Shown one piece after another: positions 55,693-63,773 of a stretch of 64,000 nt of DNA. How positions within the stretch are numbered: the first letter of the stretch is position 1; every line of letters begins with the position of its first letter. Where the stretch lies: NCBI GenBank assembly GCA_025980765.1, contig JAICXB010000002.1, positions 62,001 through 126,000 on the forward strand. The letters are read 5' to 3'. Position numbers and translations under genes: made by a program. The notes under the pieces were generated by a model that worked only from the letters and a program-made list of their open reading frames with translations, did no database searches and was not told the DNA's origin. Source of the DNA: Terriglobales bacterium. Lineage in GTDB: Bacteria; Acidobacteriota; Terriglobia; Terriglobales; Acidobacteriaceae.

Positions 55693-56702
55693 AGGCACTG
55701 CGCACCCTCGCCTGGATTATTGTTTTCGGCCTGCTGGGGTGCCAGAGCAATCACTCGTCGCTAAGCGCCGCGGGTCCGCAATCGAAAAATATCGAGTGGC
55801 TTTATTGGCTGATCTTTTGGATCTGTCTCGCTGTCTTCGTGCTGGTTATGGTGTTTTTCGCTCATGGCACTGCGCGTACCAAAGTCGATGAGCAGGAGAT
55901 GGCGCCGGTGATGGAGAACCCGGAAGGCGACCGCCGGGCGCGCGTCGCTGTGAGCGTCGCTGTTACGGTCACGGTGATAACTCTCTTTGTCGTTTTGGCA
56001 TTCAGCATTGTGACCGGCAATACCGTCGAGGGACTGTCGTCGAAGAATCCTGTCACCATTCAGATCATCGGACACCAGTGGTGGTGGGAAGCGCGATATC
56101 CCAATCCGCAGGCCGATCTCACCGTGGTTACCGCCAATGAAATTCATGTTCCGGTCGGCCTGCCGGTCGTGGTGCTGACTTCTTCAGCGGACGTGATCCA
56201 CAGTTTTTGGGTGCCGAACATCCAGGGCAAGCGCGACCTGCTGCCGGGATATCAGTCGGCCTTCTGGTTTCAGGCGGACAAACCCGGCATTTATCACGGC
56301 CAATGCGCCGAGTTCTGCGGAGAGCAACACGCGCACATGGGCTTCGAAATGGTAGCGGAGCCAGTGGACAAATTTCAGAACTGGCTGTCGCAGCAGCGCA
56401 AACCGTCAGCGCAATCGACCGACCCCAGCGTTTTGCGAGGACGAGAAGTGTTTCTCACCCACTCGTGCGTGCTCTGCCACACCGTGCGCGGCACCGACGC
56501 TGGTTCCAAAGTGGGGCCGGACCTGACGCACCTGGCGAGCCGGCGCATGATCGCTGGAGCGACGCTGAGCAATGAATCCGGATCGCTGGCGGGCTGGATT
56601 ACTGATCCGCAGCGCGTAAAACCGGGAGTGCTGATGCCGGCAAATCCGCTGCCGCCCGACGATCTTGATGCTTTAGTTACGTACTTGCGCAGCTTGCAAT
56701 AG
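55689..56702 (+). CDS. ctaC: Cytochrome c oxidase subunit II fused to cytochrome c (caa3 type)
   Basis: 337-aa subunit II. A signal with lipobox FGLLGC (Cys18) and two membrane helices (about residues 37-60 and 92-113) precede the CuA domain, with HQWWWEARYP (about 128) and the CuA ligands in CAEFCGEQHAHM (about 206-217). A fused C-terminal cytochrome c carries CVLCH (260-264) and Met in GVLMPANPLP. It accepts electrons and feeds them to subunit I. ATGA overlap with the previous gene. Confidence 0.95.
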   Translation: MKALRTLAWIIVFGLLGCQSNHSSLSAAGPQSKNIEWLYWLIFWICLAVFVLVMVFFAHGTARTKVDEQEMAPVMENPEGDRRARVAVSVAVTVTVITLFVVLAFSIVTGNTVEGLSSKNPVTIQIIGHQWWWEARYPNPQADLTVVTANEIHVPVGLPVVVLTSSADVIHSFWVPNIQGKRDLLPGYQSAFWFQADKPGIYHGQCAEFCGEQHAHMGFEMVAEPVDKFQNWLSQQRKPSAQSTDPSVLRGREVFLTHSCVLCHTVRGTDAGSKVGPDLTHLASRRMIAGATLSNESGSLAGWITDPQRVKPGVLMPANPLPPDDLDALVTYLRSLQ

Positions 56703-56704
56703 GA

Positions 56705-56742
56705 AAGCTGCGAAGCTGCGTGGCTTCGAAGCTTCGCAGCTC
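56705..56742. repeat. GCTGCGAAGCTGCGTGGCTTCG dyad word
   Basis: Inverted words (AGCTGCGAAGCT / AGCTTCGCAGCT) lie in the short gap between subunit II and subunit I genes. Related copies are at 40796-40826 and 63718-63750. The SD AGGAG follows it. Confidence 0.55.
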
Positions 56743-56754
56743 TCAGGAGATAAA

Positions 56755-58683
56755 TTGGCCGTTGTTCAAACCAACCCGCCGGTAAGCGCGACTGACAGCC
56801 TGCATCAGCGGCTCGATAGCACATGGCGCGAGCCTTCCGGCTTCGGCGGCTGGTTCAAACGGGTACACCACACGACGATTGGTATTCGTTTCATTGTCAC
56901 AGCGTTCATCTTTTTCCTGCTGGGCGGAATTCTGGCGGTGCTCATGCGTCTGCAACTGGCGCGGCCAGAAAACAAATTCCTCGGCCCCGACCGCTATAAC
57001 CAATTCTTCACGGTGCACGGCAGCACCATGATCTTTTTGTTCGCCGTGCCACTGATGTTTCAGGGGTTCGGGATTTACTTGGTGCCGCTGATTGTGGGCG
57101 CACGCAACATCGCTTTTCCGCGGCTGGCGGCGTTCAGCTATTACATCTACCTCTTCGGATGTCTCTTCTTCTGGGCCGGACTGCTGCTGAACACCGGCGC
57201 CGATCGCGGGTGGTTTGCATACGTCACGCTCTCCGGTCCCGACTACTCGCCAGGCAAGCGCGTCGATTTTTGGGCGCAGATGATTACGTTCACCGAGCTT
57301 TCCGCGCTCGCGACCGCGATCTGTCTGGCCGCGACCATTCTTCGCCATCGCGCGCCCGGCATGTCGCTGAATCGCATGCCCATGATCCTGTGGGAAAAGC
57401 TGGTGCTGTCGTTCATGGTGATCTTTGCCATGCCGGCGGTCATGCTTTCAAGCAGCATGCTGCTGCTGGACCGCACCGTGGGAACACAGTTCTTCAATCC
57501 CGCGGAGGGCGGCGACGTTCTGCTCTACCAGCATCTGTTCTGGTTTTTCGGACATCCGGACGTCTACATTATTTTCCTTCCCGGAACGGCATTCGTCACC
57601 ACCATTGTGACCGCATTCGCACGGCGGCACATCTTCGGATATCTCGCGCTGGTGGTCTCTACCATCTCCATTGGTTTTCTGGGCTTCGGAGTTTGGGTAC
57701 ACCACATGTTTGCCACGGGACTGCCGCAGATGGGCGAAAGCTTCTTCACCGCCGCGACGCTGATGATCGTGATTCCCACTGCGGTCCAGTTCTTTTGCTG
57801 GATCGCCACGCTGTGGCACGGGCGCGTGCAATTCAAGCTGCCGATGTGGTGGATTGCCGGCTTCTTCTTTGTATTCATGATCGGCGGCCTTTCCGGACTG
57901 ATGCTGGCCTCAGTACCGGTGGACACGCAGGTGCACGACACCTTCTTCGTGGTCGCGCATTTCCATTACGTGCTGATTGGAGGAGCGGTGTTTCCCATGT
58001 TTGGGGCCCTCTACTTCTGGGTCCCGAAGATGACAGGCCGAATGTTGAACGATGCGCTGGGCAAATGGAATTTCTGGCTCTTCTTCATCGGTTTCAACAT
58101 GACGTTTTTCACCATGCATTTCCTGGGACTGCGTGGCATGACTCGCCGCGTTTACACCTACGTTCCCGAAATGAATTGGGGATGGTTGAACCTGCTGGCC
58201 ACGTGCGGAGCGCTGCTGATGGGAGTTGGCGTTCTGGTGTTCATCCTGAACTTCTTTTGGAGCCGTAAATATGGCGCCATCGCCGGGCCGGATCCCTGGC
58301 GCGCCGGCTCACTGGAATGGGCGACCTCATCGCCGCCGCAGTCCTACAACTTCGCCGAGTTACCGACGGTCAATGGACGCGAGGCTCTCTGGGATGCCGC
58401 GCCCAACCAGCCGGTGGTCGCCGGCATTCGCGAAGACATTCGCGAGACACTGGTCACGGACTCGCTTGACGGCGATCCTGACCACCGCATGGAGTCGCCC
58501 GGGCCCAGCGCGTGGCCGTTCTGGGCAGCCGTGGCAACCTCGGGTCTATTTATCGGATCGGTTTTCAGCGCGCGCTCAGTCCTGTATACCGCGGTTCCCG
58601 TCGCTATCACGCTGATCGGATGGTATTGGCCGCGCTGGGGCGTCTCGCAGCGCAGAAAGGCAACTGAAGTATGGAGCGAGTAA
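56755..58683 (+). CDS. ctaD: Heme-copper oxidase subunit I with altered proton-channel residues
   Basis: 642-aa subunit I. Low-spin heme ligands are His88 and His404; the high-spin heme ligand is His402. CuB ligands are His267, His316 and His317, and the cross-linking Tyr271 is kept. The family's proton-path residues are changed: GAPD becomes GARN118, HPEVY becomes HPD269VY, and the Lys of PTGxK becomes Gln345 (IPTAVQFF); the NN pair after FPR is AA. A C-terminal extension (about residues 525-642) includes two more helices. Start TTG 56755 after AGGAG. The gene overlaps subunit III by 13 bp. Oxygen reduction seems intact, while proton pumping is uncertain. Confidence 0.95.
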   Translation: MAVVQTNPPVSATDSLHQRLDSTWREPSGFGGWFKRVHHTTIGIRFIVTAFIFFLLGGILAVLMRLQLARPENKFLGPDRYNQFFTVHGSTMIFLFAVPLMFQGFGIYLVPLIVGARNIAFPRLAAFSYYIYLFGCLFFWAGLLLNTGADRGWFAYVTLSGPDYSPGKRVDFWAQMITFTELSALATAICLAATILRHRAPGMSLNRMPMILWEKLVLSFMVIFAMPAVMLSSSMLLLDRTVGTQFFNPAEGGDVLLYQHLFWFFGHPDVYIIFLPGTAFVTTIVTAFARRHIFGYLALVVSTISIGFLGFGVWVHHMFATGLPQMGESFFTAATLMIVIPTAVQFFCWIATLWHGRVQFKLPMWWIAGFFFVFMIGGLSGLMLASVPVDTQVHDTFFVVAHFHYVLIGGAVFPMFGALYFWVPKMTGRMLNDALGKWNFWLFFIGFNMTFFTMHFLGLRGMTRRVYTYVPEMNWGWLNLLATCGALLMGVGVLVFILNFFWSRKYGAIAGPDPWRAGSLEWATSSPPQSYNFAELPTVNGREALWDAAPNQPVVAGIREDIRETLVTDSLDGDPDHRMESPGPSAWPFWAAVATSGLFIGSVFSARSVLYTAVPVAITLIGWYWPRWGVSQRRKATEVWSE

Positions 58684-59282
58684 GCGAGCGCGCGGTGCTC
58701 GACGTCTCCGGGTTGCCGAGCGTCGTCTTTGGTCCGCGCAACGTGGTGTGGCTTGGGACCATTCTCTTCATGCTTATCGAAGGCGCGATGATGGCCATGC
58801 TCTACGCCAGCTACTTCTACTACCGCACTCGATCGACGGATTGGCCACCAGGAGTGATGCCGCCGGCGCTGACCTACGGCGTCGCCAATGGCATCGTATT
58901 CCTTCTCAGCCTGGCTCCGGCGTGGTGGACGCGGAAAAAATCGCGAGCGGGAGACATTTCTGGCGCGCGCATGGGCTTAGTCGTACTAGCGATTTTCGGC
59001 GCTGTGAACATTGCCTTGCGCGTGTATGAATTTTCCGCGCTGAACTGCGAGTGGAGCGCGAATGCCTACGCATCCACGGTATGGATGCTGCTGGGCGTTC
59101 ATTCCGCGCATCTGGCGACAGACTTCATTGAAACCGTGGTGCTGGCGGTATTGGCGTTTACCGATCGCGTGGACGGCACCCGCTTCAGCGATTTCGATGA
59201 GAACTCGATGTACTGGTATTTCGTCGTGGGTGTCGCCGTAGTTACGGATTTTGTGATCTACGGGGCGACGAGGCTGCTGTAG
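58671..59282 (+). CDS. ctaE: Cytochrome c oxidase subunit III
   Basis: 203-aa membrane protein with five hydrophobic helices, matching subunit III: FGPRNVVWLGTILFMLIEGAMMAMLYASYFYYR holds the conserved Glu in helix III, and LLGVHSAHLATDFIETVVLAVLAF holds the His/Glu of the later helices. It stabilises subunit I. It overlaps the subunit I gene and is followed after 9 bp by a small membrane protein gene. Confidence 0.9.
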   Translation: MERVSERAVLDVSGLPSVVFGPRNVVWLGTILFMLIEGAMMAMLYASYFYYRTRSTDWPPGVMPPALTYGVANGIVFLLSLAPAWWTRKKSRAGDISGARMGLVVLAIFGAVNIALRVYEFSALNCEWSANAYASTVWMLLGVHSAHLATDFIETVVLAVLAFTDRVDGTRFSDFDENSMYWYFVVGVAVVTDFVIYGATRLL

Positions 59283-59291
59283 CGAAAACAA

Positions 59292-59663
59292 ATGAAACAA
59301 GCAGAACACATCGCCGATACACCGCGGCTTGAGGCTGCGGTGTGGTGGGGCGTCGCTGCCGGGCCGCTGGCTTGGGGATGCGATCTCGGTTCCAGCTATG
59401 CCGTCGCGCCACATGCGTGTTCCACCGGGCACTTCTATGTGCTGCATGTGATCAGCCTGGTGTTTTTTCTGATTGCGCTCAGCGGCTTTGCGCTGGCATT
59501 CGGCACTTACCGCCGGCTTCCCGACAACGCAGAAAAGCAGGGACATTTACCCCGAGATCGGGCCTTCTTTTTGTCTCTCGTGGGCATCGTGATGAGCCTG
59601 GGCTTTGCCATCATCATCATCGCCGGCGCTGTGCCGCGCTGGATCTTGAGTCCGTGTGCCTGA
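59292..59663 (+). CDS. Small three-helix membrane protein of the oxidase cluster
   Basis: 123-aa membrane protein with hydrophobic segments at about residues 17-35, 48-70 and 92-115, and no recognised domain. Its position between subunit III and CtaG, overlapping the ctaG start, suggests an oxidase accessory subunit or assembly factor, similar to a small subunit IV. That role is inferred from place only. Confidence 0.7.
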   Translation: MKQAEHIADTPRLEAAVWWGVAAGPLAWGCDLGSSYAVAPHACSTGHFYVLHVISLVFFLIALSGFALAFGTYRRLPDNAEKQGHLPRDRAFFLSLVGIVMSLGFAIIIIAGAVPRWILSPCA

Positions 59664-60600
59664 GATGAAGCGCGTGGCAAAACTCGTGAGCTTCGGCGCG
59701 ATCAACCTTTGCGCATTACAGGCCTTTGCGCACCAGACCGGCACTCCGGCGCGCGCATCCGGATGGTCATGGGAGCCGTTTGTCGTGCTTCCACTGGCAA
59801 TCACTGCCGTGCTGTTCGCCACTGGCAGTGCGCGCATGTGGCGGCGGTCGAGCGCACGGCTGAGCGTTTGGCCGACCCTTTCGTTTTCTTCCGGGTTGCT
59901 CATGCTGATTGTGGCGCTCGATTCTCCCATTCACGAAATCGGCGACCAGCTCTTCTGGGTGCACATGACGCAGCACGAGCTGCTCATGCTGGTTGCGGCG
60001 CCGCTGCTGGTAATGGGACGTCCAGTGGTCACTTTCTTATGGGCTCTGCCAATCCGCTGGCGCGAAGCTCTGGGGGCTGCCGCAAAACGACGTGCCTGGG
60101 TGACAGTGTGGTCGCTGATCTCGGCGGCCCCCGCAGCATGGTTGATTCACGCGCTGGCGCTATGGATATGGCACGCGCCGCGATTGTTTGAGGCCGCTCT
60201 GCAGAGTGAGGGTGTACATGGGCTGCAGCATCTCTGTTTTCTGGGAAGTGCACTGCTCTTCTGGTGGACGCTGATCCATGGCGGGCACGGGCGGCTGGGT
60301 TATGGCGCGGCGGTGATTTACGTATTCACCACAGCCGCGCACAACAGTGTGTTGGGAGCATTGCTCACCTTTGCGCCGCATCCCTGGTATCCGAGCTACG
60401 TTGCCAGCACAGCAGCGTGGTCGTTGACTCCGCTCGAAGATCAGCAACTCGGAGGCCTCATCATGTGGGTGCCGGCGGGAGTGATTCTGTTTGTCATCGG
60501 ACTTGCGCTGTTCGCGGCCTGGATGGGCGAATCCGAGCGCCGGTTCCAGTACACGCGTGTGGCGGCACTGGTTGCGAGCGAGGCAAGCAATAAGCGGTAG
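59656..60600 (+). CDS. ctaG: CtaG-type cytochrome oxidase assembly factor
   Basis: 314-aa membrane protein of the Bacillus CtaG family (caa3_CtaG), needed for forming active caa3 oxidase. Family motifs are DSPIHEIGDQLFWVHMTQHELLMLVAAPLLVMGRP (about 96-128), WIWHAPRLFEAAL and ALLFWWTLI. A signal-like segment occupies residues 8-25, and about seven helices follow. The last codons and stop run into the heptamer repeat (SNKR). Confidence 0.88.
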   Translation: MPEMKRVAKLVSFGAINLCALQAFAHQTGTPARASGWSWEPFVVLPLAITAVLFATGSARMWRRSSARLSVWPTLSFSSGLLMLIVALDSPIHEIGDQLFWVHMTQHELLMLVAAPLLVMGRPVVTFLWALPIRWREALGAAAKRRAWVTVWSLISAAPAAWLIHALALWIWHAPRLFEAALQSEGVHGLQHLCFLGSALLFWWTLIHGGHGRLGYGAAVIYVFTTAAHNSVLGALLTFAPHPWYPSYVASTAAWSLTPLEDQQLGGLIMWVPAGVILFVIGLALFAAWMGESERRFQYTRVAALVASEASNKR

Positions 60601-60690
60601 GCAATAAGCAATAAGCGTAAGTGATAAGTGATAGGCAGTAAGCGATAAGCAGTAAGCAGCAAGTAGTAAGCGGTAAGCAATAAGCAACAG
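60590..60690. repeat. Tandem heptamer array GYRRTAA
   Basis: About twelve imperfect heptamers in a row (GCAATAA, GCAATAA, GTGATAA, GTGATAG, GCAGTAA, GCGATAA, GCAGTAA, GCAGCAA, GTAGTAA, GCGGTAA, GCAATAA), starting within the ctaG stop region. It is the clearest tandem, non-inverted word array in the window. Confidence 0.75.
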
Positions 60691-60732
60691 AGAGCGATTA
60701 GAGCGATCAAAGGAAATGGAGGGCGGGCTAGA

Positions 60733-60757
60733 AGCCGGCAGCTAATAGCCAGGAGCT
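60733..60757. repeat. GGCAGCTAATAGCCAGGAGCTTT word with Shine-Dalgarno
   Basis: Matches the leader at 26556-26581 in the order GCAGCTA, CCAGGAGCTT. It supplies the ribosome-binding site of the cytochrome gene at 60764. Confidence 0.5.
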
Positions 60758-60763
60758 TTCACG

Positions 60764-61168
60764 ATGCGCGATAGAGCCAACCAATTTTTCATCGGCTTAT
60801 TTCTGGTGATTGTCGCGGCCGCGCTCTTCGGCGGGTGGATTCGAATGGACCGGGAAAACGGTGTCAGACGAGCGGCGGAACTGGCGCATGGCGATCCCCA
60901 CGCCGGGCCCGGCAAGATCCGCAAGTATGGTTGTTACAGCTGTCACACCATTCCGGGCGTCGCCGGAGCTAACGGGCTGGTAGGGCCTCCATTGGCCGGA
61001 ATTGGTGGCCGCGTATTCATCGCGGGCGAGTTGCCGAACACGCCGGAGAACCTTACGCACTGGATCCAGCATCCGCATCAAGTCGAACCACATACCGCGA
61101 TGCCGGAGATGGGCGTAACCGATCAGGACAGCCGCGACATTGCCGCGTATTTGTACACGTTGCGATGA
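60764..61168 (+). CDS. Membrane-anchored cytochrome c
   Basis: 134-aa monoheme cytochrome c. An N-terminal uncleaved anchor (QFFIGLFLVIVAAALFGGW, about residues 7-25) precedes the heme motif CYSCH (57-61), and the Met ligand is probably in TAMPEMGV (about 112). It shares the order and spacing of short class I cytochromes and follows ctaG in the oxidase island, so it is likely an electron carrier for the caa3 oxidase. ATG 60764 uses AGGAG in the repeat word. Confidence 0.88.
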   Translation: MRDRANQFFIGLFLVIVAAALFGGWIRMDRENGVRRAAELAHGDPHAGPGKIRKYGCYSCHTIPGVAGANGLVGPPLAGIGGRVFIAGELPNTPENLTHWIQHPHQVEPHTAMPEMGVTDQDSRDIAAYLYTLR

Positions 61169-61416
61169 GCGCAACGATAACTCACGCTAGAAGGACAAGC
61201 CTTTCTTGCGCTGCTCTTCCGACGACAGACAGGCGGTACCGCTAGCCTATGCAAAAGACCACCTGCGCGAACTGGTGCCGTATGAGGGTTGAACTCCGCA
61301 AATGTGCGGTTCGGGGCGCTCTCAACCGGCCCCTTGTTTGCGGCAAAGCATGAAAACCCGGTCGAGGGCGGCCGGAAGCACACGATTTTCGCAATCTCAA
61401 AAGCAAGGAGCTCCTT

Positions 61417-62181
61417 ATGCGACTGCTATTGCTCTTCGTTTTGTGCCTCGGCGTTCTCCCCAGCGCCGCGGCCCAAGGCACTGACTGCTCAAAGCTTCCC
61501 GATTACGGCAAGCTCAAAGGCGCGCTTACTGACATTGTCAAGCAAGGCAAGGACGCCAATGGCGGCTTGGGAAACCAGGAGTGGGGAGCGGTAGTCAACC
61601 GCGACGGCATCATCTGTGCCGTGGTCTTTAGCGGGCCTGATCGCTCGAAGCAATGGCCGGGTAGCCGGTTGATTGCCGCGGAAAAGGCCAATACCGCGAA
61701 TGCGCTCAGCTTGCCCAACTTCGCGCTTTCCACCGGCAATCTCTATTCTGCCGCCCAACCCGGACAAAGCTTGTATGGCCTTGCCATGATGGGTCCGAAT
61801 CCTGCGGCAGCGTTCGCCGGACCACCCACAAAATTCGGGCAGCAGGACGATCCCATGGTGGGCAAGGCCATCGGCGGCATAATCGTTTTTGGCGGCGGGC
61901 TGCCGCTCTACACCCATCAGGGTGAACTGGTGGGTGGCTTAGGGGTGAGCGGCGATACCGCCTGCACCGATCACGTGATTGCCTGGAAGGTGAGAAACAA
62001 ATTGGGGCTGGATGCCGTGCCGATGGGAGTCGCGCCGGGATCGAGTGACAACCTCATCTTCGATATTCAGAACGGACAAAGCTCCAGCGGCTTCGGACAT
62101 CCGCCATGCAAAGGCGGGAAACCGGCGGAAGACATCATTAAAAGGCTGACGCAAACTATGCCAACTGGGCCGAAGCATTGA
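61417..62181 (+). CDS. Exported GlcG/HbpS-family protein
   Basis: 254-aa protein with a signal peptide (LLLLFVLCLGVLPSAAAQ) and a GlcG/HbpS (DUF336) domain. AVVFSGPDRSKQWPGSRLIAAEKANTANAL and GKAIGGIIVFGGGLPLYTHQGELVGGLGVSGDTACTDH are the two family blocks. The HbpS members bind haem, and GlcG-like proteins often lie near PQQ dehydrogenase genes. AAGGAG precedes ATG 61417 by 7 nt. It ends the plus-strand respiratory island. Confidence 0.85.
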   Translation: MRLLLLFVLCLGVLPSAAAQGTDCSKLPDYGKLKGALTDIVKQGKDANGGLGNQEWGAVVNRDGIICAVVFSGPDRSKQWPGSRLIAAEKANTANALSLPNFALSTGNLYSAAQPGQSLYGLAMMGPNPAAAFAGPPTKFGQQDDPMVGKAIGGIIVFGGGLPLYTHQGELVGGLGVSGDTACTDHVIAWKVRNKLGLDAVPMGVAPGSSDNLIFDIQNGQSSSGFGHPPCKGGKPAEDIIKRLTQTMPTGPKH

Positions 62182-62212
62182 TCATGGAAGAAGATTGACC
62201 ACGAGGACTCGG

Positions 62213-62218
62213 TATACT
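62213..62218 (+). promoter_or_regulatory. brnT -10 element
   Basis: TATACT is 8 nt before the brnT ATG, as before pyrH. TTGACC lies only 12 nt further upstream, too close for a normal -35. There is no ribosome-binding site, so a leaderless transcript is likely. Confidence 0.5.
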
Positions 62219-62226
62219 GAAACCGG

Positions 62227-62505
62227 ATGGACTTCGAATGGGACCCGAAGAAGGATACGGCGAATCAGCGCAAGCACGGTATCAGTTTTCGAGAGGCTGC
62301 AACGGTGTTTGAGGATGTTTTATCGACGACATTTCCAGATCAGGACCATTCCTCATCCGAGCAACGCTATTTGACAATAGGACTGTCGACTTTAGGGCGT
62401 TTGCTCGTCATATCGCACACCGAGCGCCGAGACACGATCCGCATCATCAGCGCGCGCCTCGTAACGCGCAGAGAAAAAGGCTTTTATGAAGAAAGTGAAC
62501 CATAA
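62227..62505 (+). CDS. brnT: BrnT-family toxin
   Basis: 92-aa RelE-fold toxin of the BrnTA system. FEWDPKKDTANQRKHGISFREAATVFED (residues 3-30) and RYLTIGLSTLGRLLVISHTERRDTIRIISARLVTRREKGFYEE are the two family blocks. It probably inhibits translation by cutting RNA. It precedes and overlaps the antitoxin gene by 20 bp, the known toxin-first order of this family. Confidence 0.92.
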   Translation: MDFEWDPKKDTANQRKHGISFREAATVFEDVLSTTFPDQDHSSSEQRYLTIGLSTLGRLLVISHTERRDTIRIISARLVTRREKGFYEESEP

Positions 62506-62761
62506 TAAAACTAGCGCCCTCCGTCCGGAATATGATTTCGCTGCGATGAAAGGGGGAGTTCGCGGCAAATATGTCAAGCGTCTGCGAGAAGGTACAAACA
62601 TTGTTTTGCTGCACCCGGAAATTGCCGAAGCGTTCCCCACGGAAGGCGCAGTAAACGAGGCGCTGCGGGGAATTCTAAATACAACGCGAGCGGTGCGGCG
62701 TACGGGTGGGTTGCCTGAGAATGCCATTGAGCGCACTGCTGGAGCCAAGCGCAACCGTTAA
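62486..62761 (+). CDS. brnA: BrnA-family antitoxin
   Basis: 91-aa antitoxin partner of BrnT. It has a short disordered N-terminus, a VRGKYVKRLREGTNIVLLHPEIAEAFPTEGAVNEALRGIL ribbon-helix-helix-like DNA-binding region, and a basic tail. It overlaps brnT and is translated with it. It is likely to repress the brnTA promoter. Confidence 0.85.
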   Translation: MKKVNHNKTSALRPEYDFAAMKGGVRGKYVKRLREGTNIVLLHPEIAEAFPTEGAVNEALRGILNTTRAVRRTGGLPENAIERTAGAKRNR

Positions 62762-62790
62762 CCGCGACGCGAGCGGGTGTTCGCCCGCGT

Positions 62791-63708
62791 CTAGCTCTCG
62801 ATTTCAATTCCCAAATATGAACCCTCACGATGGCGCATGCCCCAGGCCATGCGCGGAGTGTTGTGGGCGATGCCGTAGCGGCCGCGGCTGTCGAGCAGGA
62901 TCATGCCTCCATGTCCATTGAGCCGTGAGCTGAGGTATCCAATGGCCTCGCGGGCGGCCATCTCCGGAGCCGCGCCGGTCTGCACCCGATCCGCTGCCCA
63001 TTTGCCGAGCACCAGCTTCATCATCGGCTCTCCCCATCCCGTGCAGGAAACCGCGGCGCTTTGGTCATCAGCGTAACAGCCGCAGCCGATCAGTGATGAA
63101 TCTCCCACACGTCCTGGCGCCTTGTTCAGGGTGCCGCCAGTCGATGTCGCGGCGGCAAGATGGCCGTTCACGTCGAGAGCGATTGCGCCTACGGTGTCAT
63201 GTCCGGAGCCGGCGAAGGTGAGATCGTGCTCGCCGGCTGCGGCTTTGGCCTGCGCAATCGCCAGCCGCTCGCGCTCGCGCGGGATTACCAGTTCGCTGTT
63301 GTCGATGAGTTTCATCCCATGCTCGGCGGCAAAGCGCTCGGCGCCCTCGGCTACGAAATAAACGTGCGGGCTCTCGCTGAGCACCAGCCGCGCGGCGCGC
63401 ACCGGATTGCGAAGATGCTCCACGCAGCCAACCCCGCCGGCGCGCAAAGTGGCGCCGTCCATAATGAGAGCATCCATCTGCACGCGGCCATCGCGGGTGA
63501 GAAAGCTTCCCTTGGCTGCGTCGAAAGTCTCGTCATCTTCCATGACGACTACCGCCTCTTCGACTGCCTTCAGCGCGCTCCCTCCAGATGCCAGCACCGA
63601 CCATCCGGCTTCGAGCGCCTTCTGTACGCCGCGTTGGTGGTCGTCCACGACGCTGTCGGGCATCGCCCAGGCTCCGCCATGCACCACCAGAATCGGCTCA
63701 GTTCGCAT
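62791..63708 (-). CDS. iaaA: Isoaspartyl peptidase / L-asparaginase type 2
   Basis: 305-aa N-terminal-nucleophile hydrolase that removes isoaspartyl residues from dipeptides and hydrolyses asparagine. VVHGGAWA (about residue 8), GGSALKAVEEAVVVMED and the cleavage-nucleophile site GHDTVGAIALDVNGHLAAATSTGGTLNKAPGRVGDSSLIGCGCYAD (the Thr of DTVGA) match the family. The precursor would be cut before that Thr. ATG 63708 has GGAG 8 nt upstream; a GAAGCTTCG dyad word lies just before it. Confidence 0.92.
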   Translation of the reverse strand: MRTEPILVVHGGAWAMPDSVVDDHQRGVQKALEAGWSVLASGGSALKAVEEAVVVMEDDETFDAAKGSFLTRDGRVQMDALIMDGATLRAGGVGCVEHLRNPVRAARLVLSESPHVYFVAEGAERFAAEHGMKLIDNSELVIPRERERLAIAQAKAAAGEHDLTFAGSGHDTVGAIALDVNGHLAAATSTGGTLNKAPGRVGDSSLIGCGCYADDQSAAVSCTGWGEPMMKLVLGKWAADRVQTGAAPEMAAREAIGYLSSRLNGHGGMILLDSRGRYGIAHNTPRMAWGMRHREGSYLGIEIES

Positions 63709-63717
63709 CGGAAAGCT

Positions 63718-63750
63718 CCGCAGCCACGAAGCCGCGAGGCTTCGAAGCTA
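63718..63750. repeat. GAAGCCGCGAGGCTTCGAAGCT dyad word
   Basis: Third copy of the GAAGCTGCG/GGCTTCGAAGC family, in the leader of the isoaspartyl peptidase gene. Confidence 0.5.
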
Positions 63751-63773
63751 AATGGATTTGTGAACCATTACTT

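Noticed and set aside
60590..60690. Possible CRISPR array
   Set aside because: Units are 7 bp with no spacers of constant length; no cas gene in the window. It is a tandem microsatellite-like array.
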